Assembly (NCBI RefSeq): GCF_964355755.1
Contig: NC_092679.1
Span: 15,864,932 to 15,924,931, forward strand
DNA: 60,000 bases
Direction: 5' to 3'
Origin: Antedon mediterranea
Taxonomy: Eukaryota > Echinodermata > Crinoidea > Comatulida > Antedonidae
Below, piece by piece: positions 12,501 through 24,500 of the stretch. The notes beneath the pieces were generated by a model. It was given only the letters and a program-made list of their open reading frames with translations. It ran no database searches and was not told where the DNA came from. A program made the translations under genes and the position numbers. How positions within the stretch are numbered: the stretch's first letter is position 1; every line of letters begins with the position of its first letter.

Positions 12501-15500
12501 AACGAATTACCATACAAATCGAAAGCTCTCTAATATGAATGAAGTGTATATTTTTCTGTGTGAACTTTAGAAAAGATTTTAATTTTAAAAGTTGCTACAG
12601 AACATGTCTAGTTAATTTTGTCTCTACAGAATAATAATAATAATAAGATTTATAGAGCGTACATATCCACAAAGTGCTCAAGGCGCTTGTGAAAACCATG
12701 AAAAATGGCGCACGATTTACCCAAACAATACTATCAATCATTATTCTCAAATTATATATCATATCATTTATCATATTAAAAAACCATACCTTTATCTTTG
12801 TTTCTAATGCCAGTACCAGCAGAATGCGATCGTAGTTTGCTCGAGTCTCTGCGGTTTATAGTTCTTCCAGTCCTAATAGCACCCTCAGTTGGCACATAAT
12901 CCGACGAGATCAGGCCTCTGAAATATGAAGATGGTACTGATGGTTATTTCAGATTTCTAATAGGGATTCTTTTTAGAGCAAAAGGCAAATTATTTTAAAA
13001 TGACAATGATGTGGGTATCAGTGGCATAACACTAAAACATGCATGGATTCATTTTAGGGTGAGTTGTGTATTTAATAAAAAAACAATTCAGGCTGTTTTG
13101 AAAAAAAATTGACAAGGTTAAAATTGTATATACTGTAAATATGTCTTGTTTAAATCCGCAAACATTGAAAATTGTGGGTACATTTGAATATTAAAATTCT
13201 TAATTCCACTCCAAGCAAAATCAAGAATTCACATGAAAATAAATGAATTGATAATTATATATATATGTTGTTAATGTGTAAATTATGTATTTTATTTTTA
13301 AGGTTAATAACTAAATAATAAAATTTGCCTTGATAAAGGTTAAGTATTAAATCTGAAAGCTCGGCATTCCTTTTCTAGCTGTTTTACTTTATCATTTTAT
13401 TTTAGCTTTTTGCTTATTTTATTTGTATCTCCATTGAGATCCAGCCAGTGATACCCACAAAATAGTCATTTTTGATGATGATACCTATAACTGAGTGTAA
13501 TTTGGTTGGCCATAAAGAACAGCTTTTTTTAAAACTAATAAGGCTACACTGTAGTTGAAATAGAACTATTAGAGTAATAATAGAAATATTATTTCTATGA
13601 TTGCAAATTAATTACTTTTCTATCTTTAAATCAATGTGTACAAAATATAAATTATGAAGTTTGGGTTCTTAATAATACAGGAAATAGTAAAGTGACAAAT
13701 ATAATTGATGATGATTGAGAGAACAACGTAGAACTGAAGTGAGTAATATAAATGATTGATAAGAAGGGAGTATGCAGTACAAGAAGTTGATGGTTACGAG
13801 CGTATTAAATATATCTGAATAAGTTGCTGATGGACAAAGGCACAGGATTGATTGTATAGCTGCGTAGGTAGCTATTATAATTCAGCTATCATTATATGAT
13901 AATATATCTACGGATAGACCTACTAGCTATAACTTAAAGTAGCATACATCTATGAATAGGGCTATAAACAACAATTAAATAGCATACAGCTACAAATAGG
14001 GCTATAAGTATAAATAAATAGTATAGCTAAACTATCGGCTATAACAAAAAAAGCTGTCAGCATATAGCCTACAATATAACTACAATCATATCTACGGATA
14101 GTGCTATAGGCTATAACTTAAAGTAGCATATATCTATGAATAGGGCTATTATCAGCAATATTTAAATAGCATACAGCTACAAATAGGGCTATCAGCCAGC
14201 TATAACTAAATAGTGTAGCTAAACCAGAGCTATCGGCTATAGCATATAAAGCTATCAGCATATAGCCTACAATATAACTACAATCTATGAATAGGACTAT
14301 CAGCAATAATTGAATAGCATATAGCTACAAATAGGGCAGCTATAACTAAAATACAACTACAATCAAATGTATAGGTAGCTATATCATTTCAGCTAAGAAA
14401 AAAAACCCAATTTGATATCAACGTTAACCTACTGTACATAGTGTTATTACTGCACAATCAACTTTGGTAGCTAGTGTAACTACTATCCATTTCAACTTAT
14501 GTTTTAGGCAGGCCCAATAAACACCATTTTACCAAGGAGGTACATTACATTTTTATAACTCCCTAGTTTTACATAAAATATGAATGCCATTCAAACACAA
14601 ACTATCTAATAAACACTTTAACAGACCAAGTAGGTCAGTTATGTGGAAGAAATTGATAAAGACATGTGGACAACAACACGCAACTGATAATAATTAAAAG
14701 TGGCAACGTTGATAGGCGTAAGCACGCAAGATGAGTGATTTAGATAACAAACGAAGGAATGTACAAGTAAATGAGTGATAGCTGATCAAAGGAGATAATT
14801 AGTTAGAGGACACATTAGAAAATTGTATACAAATATTAATTTGTTATAGTGCAATAGACAGAATATTTTCATGAGTTGTCAGTTGGTCTGGTCTATTCAA
14901 CACAGGGGTGTAAAATTTTAAAACTATTTCATCTTGAAAAAATTGTTGAATGCTAAATATGGCACTCGGAAATTCTGTAGTAGAGCTGTTTAATATACGG
15001 CTGACTCTACAGGTTGGATTTTGATCAAAAAATGGACGGGAAAAAAATGTGTTTACCTGAAAAATCGATAATTGAAAGCAAAAAATATTCAAATTGGCTG
15101 CCAGCCAATGATTTTTGGTTGATTTATCCCTTTTTTGTTACATTTGATTAACGTTATTAAAACTACAAAATAACCAAAAGTCTGATCTAATTTATCTTTA
15201 TTTTTCTGGTTTTTTGGGGACAATACATCTTTTAAAGTTATTATTATGTGTGAGTATATGTTGAAATGGGTATATAGTACTAGAAGTTGAAAGTGGCAGA
15301 AGGTGTTTTAAAGATTTAAAATGAAAATTGGCATATATAATGAAACGTTGAAAAGGAAATGAAGAATGAGACTTATAAATCAATTAAGTCTAAGGCGAGG
15401 TTAGGTTCTTTGAAGTCCATCAGCCAATTAATATAGTTATCAAGCTGATATAACCTTTAACCTTATTTCCAAATATGGAATATAACTTGCAAGATTCATC

Positions 15501-18500
15501 TCAAAATTGTGTGCATGGTTTTTTTGTTTTGTAGATTTATTTATTTATTCAACTTTGTTTTACAGTCCATTACCTAATTAATAATAATAGAGTTTTCAAG
15601 ATGATATAACCTTTAACCTTATTTCCAAATATGGAATATAACTTGCAAGATTCATCTCAAAATTGTGTGCATGGTTTTTTGTTTTGTGGATTTATTTATT
15701 TATTCAACTTTGTTTTTAAAAGGGCAGCTTTAATAGCTGTATTACAGCAATATAGCTGACTTAAAGAGGCCCTCATGTGGATACGAGTCTAAATGTTACT
15801 GTTAAATTTACATCGGACAAACAGACAGACTACGTACTTTCTCGGGCTTCCATCTTCATGCGCAGGAATAACAACCACCTTTACAGTTGCGGATGTCCTC
15901 AACAGGTCAATCATTTGATCATGGGTCAGGGTGCACACTGCAACTTTACATATCTGCAATTAAAACAACAATTATCAGACAAATTAATATTCATAATTTT
16001 TCTTTAATATTATAGTGTATTTACCAGGTTACTTGTAACATACGTGTATCCTGATAACGTGAACATATTACACTTTTTTTGAAGCTCTGTCTACACTATC
16101 AAACTTAATGTGACAAAAAAATGTGATGTGCCTATGATATATGGACATGATGTCATATCACTAGCATATTTCGGCATATCATCACCATATTTGGGAACAT
16201 CACACTAGTCTGATTGTGTAGACAGAGCTTAAGATTAAAATTCATATAAAATTGTCAGGATTAGTAGGTCGTAAATGTTGTCAAATAATCGTGGAAGAAG
16301 ACCAGAATAAAGTAAGTTTCTGATTTATTTTCAAATTTATTTGTTCTAAAATTACTGACACTTGTGTGAATACTGGACAAACCTAATTTGGTATTATCTT
16401 AAGCTTTGTCTACACTATCAAACTTTAAGGTGACGTGCCCATACATGGACACGATGATGTCATATTACTACCATATTTGGGCACATCACACTATTTTTGT
16501 TTGATAGCGTAGACAGAGTTTTATGCACAAAGAACATGAACATTTGTCTAACCCAGACAGTCATACAAAGATTGTACCTTTATCCCATTCGTATGTGTTA
16601 TTAGTAATAGCTTGCATTTAATATAGTAACTGCTTGCTATAAAATGCTAGCTAATTGACTTCAGCTATATACTTGAATTGTTTAAGTTACTGAATCATGT
16701 TTCTCTCGTCACTTGCCAATGTGATGGCGTGCAGTATTGAATTATGATTCAATTAGATTATGGAGGTCATTTACCTCAACAAGTCGGCAGCTCTTCCTGA
16801 GACCGGCCGTCCACGCAAAGCCGTACTGGTCCACCTCTGCTACAACCCCTTGAAAATGAACGTGGAAGCCTAACTGGCCTAGACCATTCCGTCTTAATGT
16901 TACTTCATTAGTCTGCAAAATAATAACATCACATATTTTAGAATCATTTAAATTTCTTTATTTCTGTTTTTTTTATATCTAGTTTAAATTATAAATAATA
17001 CCTCACAGACTCATCAATCTACAGTAGAACCTCTCTCTAGGAGGACATTTGACCATGAAATGGACACGGGAAATGTATGTAACACTACGGCCAACCTCTA
17101 GGCAGCAGACACCTCTAAGTAGCACACACCTCTATTCAAGGGACAGCCCTATTAAGGGAACATATTGCTGTTCCCAAATAGGGAATAACTGCTACTAGAC
17201 AATGGATATAAAATCTTGATTTGATTATTTTACATACCAGTATTAATTGTAAGGCTGCATATTTTCTAAGGTTCAATTAAAAAACCCTAAATTTTTAGTT
17301 TAAATCAATGTTTTCTGTGACTGACCTCATGACCTTTAGAGACCATCATAAGTCTTTTAACGACTTCCTTGATCCCATCACCACCTTCGACAAGATGGAG
17401 TACTACACAGTCGCCATCGTTGAAGTACACTTTCAAACTGAAATAACATAAAAAGAGTAAACAGTGTAGCTTGGTGGTACTTTACTTGCTAATCCCAGGA
17501 CCTAGGTTCAAATCCTGTCATTGGTCTAGTAGTGAAGCTCTGTCTAAACTATCAAACTAGTTTGTGATGTGCCCAAATATGGTAGTGATATGACATCATC
17601 ATGTCCATATATGGGCACATCACCTTTTTTGTCACATAAAGTTTGGTAGTGTAGACAAAGCTTACAATTTTTTCATAGTAAAAAAAATGTCAGATGAAGA
17701 CTTTGTACAGAAAAACGCATTTATTTGTCCTCTAATTTGCAGATTATATTTGCAGGCCCGTATAAGTAATAAATCTAAATATATTGGTCTTATATCAAAA
17801 CTATCACAATAAAATGACAGGTGGAACAATATTTACATTTTATCTTCTTACTGACATTAAATTTTATGGAACTAAACAACACATTAAAATTTGTAGTCAT
17901 TAGTCACAAACTAATATTTTCTCATTATCATATTCTAAGTAAGAATAACTATGAATACAAAGTAATATTATATTCATCATCTTCGAAAAATGTTTTCATC
18001 TGGTTTTTTTATATTAACTATCTGTATGTGATTGTTTACGATAAAGAATTCATAAATACATACATGTGCGACGTTTTTACTTGTTTTCAACAAATCTTCA
18101 TCTGGCAATGACTAGATGAATGTAGTCATGAATGGTTTGAACGTAAAAAATTATATACAGATAGTTATATTCATTTTTTAAAAATTATTTATTTGTTCTT
18201 TCTTTAAACTGAAATACACTTTCAATACAAATGTACTGATTTCCAAAGTGGTTCAGTATTACACAAACATATAACAAAATCAAACACTAAAATTATGAAA
18301 ACCAGAAAAAAAAGAAAAGAAATGTTTACAATTGTAAATGTAAAAAGGTTAATACATATGTTTCCTATTTTAAAAGTTGCAAGAGACATATTATGAAGTT
18401 CTGATTTTATTCATCATTTTAGATTTAAATGTAAGTAATTTTTATTAAACTTACCAGTTTCCATTGGCGGTCCAACCAATGACAGCCATGGATGGGATAC

Positions 18501-21500
18501 TAAATATAGGCAGTTTACTGGAGAATTCCATCAACGTAAAAAGCTCAGTTGATATACCTAAGATACTATCCACAGGGTCAGACAAGCTGAAATCGCCAAC
18601 CTGCTAAAAAAAATGGGAATTAATATTACAGAAGGAAAACATAGAACCATTGTAAAACAACATGGTTGTTTATTATAAATTATTTTTAGTTATGTATGTA
18701 TTGTCCCCCCTATAATAATTAATCCCAACAAATTTTTGTTGAAATGCCATTTTAATGTAACATAATATTTGACCAAAAACTGAATCGAAAAAAAAATGTA
18801 TTTATCTGAAAAAAACTGTAATTTAAAGCAAAAAAATTGTCAAATTGGCTGCCAGCCAGTGGGTTTTTGGTTGAATTTAACCATTTATTTTGTCAATAAG
18901 GTGAAAACATTTTTTTTTTCTATGGAAGTGATTAACTTTATTAAAACTACAAAATAACATATTCAAAGTCTGATTTAATTAATCTTCATTTTTCATGTTT
19001 TTGGAAGACATACATCTTTAAAGATGTATTTTCCCCCAAAAAAGATGAACAATTTGAAAAAAACTATTTTACCATTTTTTTGCTTTAAATTAGTTTTTCA
19101 GGTAAAATTTGTTTTTTTTCGATAAAAAAGTGAGTAACCATTTAATGTGACATTAAAATGACATTTTTAACTAAAACAATGTTTTTCAATTATTTTTTCT
19201 GGGGGACAATACAATTTAATATGTAGTAGTATTAATCTTGTTTATTTTAGTAGTCCCTGACAAATTCATTTTACCTTATGGTTTGTTGGCCAAATAAATA
19301 AATAAAATTATGTAGTTATATACTGTACAACAGTGTCCCAATTAAAAAAAATGAATTATAATACAAGTTTCAGTGAATAAACAGATCTCAGTAAGATCTG
19401 TTACATGCATAATATAAATATAATAATATGGTAGTCATAAAACAAGGCCAGTGATATAAAATTGAAGTGGTGAGGTTGCAAGCCAAGCGTGCAACTATGG
19501 CAGTGATTTGAAATATTGTGAACAATAATGCAGACCTTTGGAATTTTTGGAGAAATTTAAGTTTTTGAGAATCATGTTTACTGTAACACAAACAAGAATG
19601 CGTGAACACATTACAAATTAATATTTTATTTGATTGTTATGATTTTCTAATTTGCTTTGTTTTACTAGCCAACATTATCCTTTTCAGCAGATGGCTGCAA
19701 GTATGGTTTTGTAAAATGATTTTCTAAAATTCATGATGATGAAATTTAAAAAAATGAATATATCATAAAAATCAACACAAATACAAAGATGAGAAATTGA
19801 CATGCACCAGTGAAATGTATTTTGACATAAAAACAGACTGACACAGACAAGTTAAATGTACATCCAGAGATATGAGGCCTTAGAAAACAGGTACAAGAAA
19901 CTTCAGAAGTGGCACAGCATCTAAGCACCAACTGACCGTCATTTCGGTTTTCAGGTAATTCAAAATGATTGGTTGAGACCAACGCATAAAACAATTCAGC
20001 AATATGTTTTACTGATGTTCATTGTTATTTTGAAAAAAGACCAAATCGGTTTCAATTATATTTTTAAAATGGGAGGTTTCAATATGGTTCTAGCACGTGT
20101 TTGGTGGTGAAAACAATCTTTTTTACCTTTATTTGAATTTTGTGAATTATGTATTAAAAAAGAATAAAAAAAGAAAATGTTTCCATTTACGAATAATTAA
20201 TAGTAGTAGTAATCATCACAAATCATTAAATTTACGACAATAAAAACGTAACACCTATATTGATATATAAAATTAACATTCACAATCACATCCAGTTATT
20301 CAGGCGCTAAAACTGTGCTAAAATTCTTGAGGGCAGCAAACAGTATATTTTGAATTGAAAAACATAAAACTGTACGCTGGTTAAATGCACATCCATATTT
20401 ACCCTAATACAGTATGTTGATAATATTTAATTACATTTATTAGAAGAAAATGATAATCATCAACCTTGGTAGGAAGGGGATTGGGGAAGAACCTATTTAC
20501 ATTTCACATTTATTCCACATTTATTTAGTCATCAATTACAGTACATCATAATTACAGTACAACTGAGAACAGGGATCCTGCATAAAAAAGCTGTAGCTTC
20601 GTTTTTTTGTAGGACCCTTTTACATTTGAGCAAATACAGTATATACTGTATTAAGTTGATATAATAAATATTATTTAAATGTCATTTAAATTATTACTGC
20701 GTTCTTTAGGGAAACTTTTAAAATGTCATAGTGCCTTATTAACCATTCTGATATACTAACTAAAAAAAAAGCATCAAATTTGAATCTTAACAAGACAAAC
20801 ATAACAACAAAATAAAATAATAAATTGTTATTACCCTGCGTGACAATAAAAATAAATTACAAAATAAAATGATTAATAATAATATTAACATCCACTATCA
20901 ACATGCAATGCAACTACCAAAACTATGAAACATAGCATTCATTAAAACTTTATTAAAAACAGTGGATGCAATGTGATGATTTAAAAAACTAAATTAAAGA
21001 GTCCATGTTCTAGTCACCTGATCATATTCTCCACCGGCCAATGGTGACCATTGATCAGCCTACAAGGGGTCAAAAGTCAAAGCAAAATAATTAACTGAAA
21101 ACGTTTTGTGGTGTATTTCTTAGTGGTCTAATTTACCTACTATTTTAAGTGAGGTAAAAACACATGTTATTATTTATATTCTCGTAGCTAAGAGGTCCAT
21201 GTTCTTCTCTGGTCTGCCCTGGAAATCAACTAACAAAATCTCTACATTTTTTGTCCGTTTTGTGTATTTGCTTTTATTTTATATTATAGATGTATGAAAA
21301 TTTGCATGCCGAGTAAAAATTATCTATTTTTAAACCTATCTACTATACAGTATTTCTTTTCTCTGATCAGTCGAGCAGCAAAGTGCTCATTTAACCGTTA
21401 AAACGCTGTTTTTTAACTACGCAGGTCACTGAGCATCGCCAAGTTATAGTGACTTCCGGTTCGCTTTTCACTTCGCGGCAAGCATTTTGCATGGGAATAC

Positions 21501-24500
21501 CCTTACAAATCTGCTGCAATTTCCACCATCCGGGTTAAATTATATCTTTCTATATTTGGAAATTGTTATTCCTAATATGGAAGATTATTCCTGCCACAAA
21601 ATTTTGGTATAAAAAGCCCAGGAAATGACGACAGACCTTATTGAAGAAAAATGTGCAGATGGAGGTGTGCGTTGAGGTAGGCTACATGATTTATTTGTTT
21701 GGTTTCGTAGGGAATCCGGCACTTTTCTCATCAGCACGGAACCTTTATAAAAACTTAGTGGTTGGTTATTAGGTTATTAATCTATCTTTTCTGAAAGTTT
21801 AAGCTTGGTTCAGCTTGTGGGACGGATTCAATATCCGTTCAAAACTGGGGATATATTCTAAGCAGACTCCATCTTGGATTCGTATGTTTAGTACAGGCCG
21901 TGTGGTTGAGTAATTTCAATCCTTCAAAATCACTATGTGCAATCCGTTTTTAAACCAGTTAATATACCAAAATAGGTTATTAGTAGCTTTATTATTTTGG
22001 ATTTGGTGCTAGTTTGGTAAATATTGCAATATAATTGTAGATTATTTGGTTGTAAAAAAATTTACCCAACTTGTATTATCTAGGCCTAGGCCTAGCCCAT
22101 TAGACGGAAACCCAGTGCTATTTGTAGGGATAGAGAGGGCCGCAGGCTAGTTTTTAGTGGCATATCGCCGACTTATTATAATCAATGTGAAGCCATATTA
22201 TGTTTAAAATGTTGAATTTATATCCACTGAATTATAGATATATATCGTCGGATATTTAAAGAAAGGCCTAGACCTTTCAATTTATTTAATTAATTTAGGA
22301 CTATATTACGGGAAATGCTTTGCCAAAGAAAAGAAAATACGTTGTGGCTGTTGGAGGTTTGTAAATATATAATGACAATAATGTAGCCTAGGCTAGGAAG
22401 GACTGTAGGTAGGATGAGGTAATTTGGATGGTCGTACATAGTATGATATATATATACACAGGTGATCATGGCGACAAAATTTAGGATGACTAAAGTTGAC
22501 ATTAAAATTATTTAACTATGAATAGCTCATTATTGGTGTTTTTTTTTCTTTCAGGTTTCTAAGAATAAACTATCCGACTTGTGATTCATCTTGTGCTGCA
22601 AAAACAATGCTATTTTGATATTTGTAAATTGATGTACGCAACCGATGTCTTTAAAAATAAAAAAAAAATTAAAATTTTTATTATCGCGATGATTTAACTC
22701 GAATATTGACATATGTAACTTGATATTTTAGCCTGAGCAAGATAGTTTGATAGGCATATTTTACTTCGATGTAAACAAGATATTACATGTTATACTGTAT
22801 GTAAAATACTTTTGTGTAAATAAAATTATTTAATGGTGGTTAATTTATTAACTTGTTAATTTGTTTGTTAGTTATAGTGTTATACTATTAGTATTAATTA
22901 TTTAGTTAGTAACCAAAGTGGAGTGGATTCGTGGCAGTTGCAACTTGACTGTAATATGCATATATAATAATATGTACTTCTTCTTGGATAAAGTTAAAGG
23001 AAAATAAGCAATAATAAAAATTTAATATTTATTTTGCCATAAAGAAAGCAAAAACTAAACATACAGTACTATATGTACAGTAATACCATGGACCTATAGG
23101 TCCATGGTACATACTGTAGTATTGAGCACCAGTAGCAGAGACGTCTGGACAATCGAATATAATCGTTATCAGCTGTCTGGGTACCCAAGGCTAGTGCTAG
23201 AAAATGGCGAAAATTCGTGTATTCATTCGCCGTCAACGAAATGAATCCGGCACTTTTCTCATCAGAAGCAAATCAACAAATCCTTTTATCAGTTTGTTTT
23301 GATATATAATCTGGATAATATATATTGAAATGGCCTTGGTTCAAGCATGTTTAATAGGTAAAATCAGATTTTTTCCTACCTAGGCCCCTTAGCACTGCGG
23401 TACCCTACGCCGTGTGGGGGAACCGATCTCGGCAGTATTTCTTAAGTAGCCTATCTTTCGTAAACTCCTTTGTTGAATTTTATTAATATAAATTTAATTG
23501 TATGTACAGTATATGCTATTTAAATGTTATTGAAAATTTTTTTTGCTGCATTTTGTAATTCCGCACTACTTGCTTTATCGCGATTCCAAGATGGCGGCAA
23601 TTCAAATTTTGATTTGGTAATAATTCGCGAGGTCAACCACTTTGCTGCCCTACTGTGATGTATAAAGATTTTCTCAAAATAACATCAGAATATAGGATAT
23701 TCATTTAAGGAAATATTTGCTGATCCGTTATTTCACAAACTGGATGCATTCAATTTAATCAATGGATTATCAATCCAAACTTAAACAAACGCTTTAATCA
23801 AATTTGACTTAATCAAGACTATTTAATTTCATAGGAAATTTATACTTTACTTAAAAACCCATTGACAAAGTTTGGCAAGGTTCAGCTGATTTTTTTTATC
23901 CAATCAGATGTCTAGAAAGTCAGCTGACTTTAAACCCACTGAGCCTCTTACCAGGATATTCAATAATACTAATTCTCAAACGATTTACATTTAACAACAA
24001 TTAATACAGCTATTCCTCTCTAAATTGTCAATTTAATTTGGTTAAATAATAAATAGGTCAACGAACATTTAAGCGGTTAAATTTTAAGAGGAAATTACTA
24101 TTGGATGACGAGCTTAGAACGATCATGTTGGGAAAACATGGCACACATGGGATTTGGAGGATTAGAAACAGGATTTACCCAGAATTCACCAGAGATAATG
24201 AAAACCTTTTGTTAAAGTGCAACAGACAATTAGGCTACACAATATGCATTTGCCCTTTTATTGATAATTAACAAAAAAGATTAAAATATGATTATCATGA
24301 TTAGTTAAAAAGTAGTTTCAAAATCAGATCCAAGAAAACAAGTAACAGTGTTATATTTCCTGTTAGTTTTTATACATGTTGGTGGTGGGCGGAATATTTT
24401 ATCTTAATTTTTTATACTTCATATTCAATATATTATATATAGACATTTTTTATATTTTAAATTTTCGTTGCCTGTAAGTAAGTTTGAAAAATGTAATGCA

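Larger units (their letters stand above)
12918..15837 (-). other. Intron 15
   Basis: Holds an inverted-terminus element (about 12979-13480), a 190-bp tandem array (13905-14384), a MITE copy in reverse (15005-15232) and a 123-bp direct duplication (15440-15562 and 15596-15718). The remainder is AT-rich and not recognised. Confidence 0.65.
15954..16774 (-). other. Intron 14
   Basis: Two copies of the same 120-150-bp MITE (16082-16230 and 16401-16521) 170 bp apart. Nothing else recognised. Confidence 0.7.
17438..18454 (-). other. Intron 12
   Basis: A tRNA-derived SINE-like head (17465-17530) directly followed by a MITE copy (17535-17663). The rest, including a 96-codon plus-strand frame at 17821-18111, is AT-rich with no recognisable product. 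Confidence 0.65.
18601..21017 (-). other. Intron 11
   Basis: Two MITE copies meet tail to tail at 19017-19022. The remaining 1.8 kb up to exon 11 is AT-rich with nothing recognised. Confidence 0.65.

Noticed and set aside
15777-16007. 76-codon plus-strand frame
   Set aside because: Antisense to exon 15 (PDZ), which matches the family closely on the minus strand.
17461-17535. Possible tRNA gene
   Set aside because: A and B boxes are present, but I could not form an acceptor stem or anticodon arm; better explained as a SINE head.
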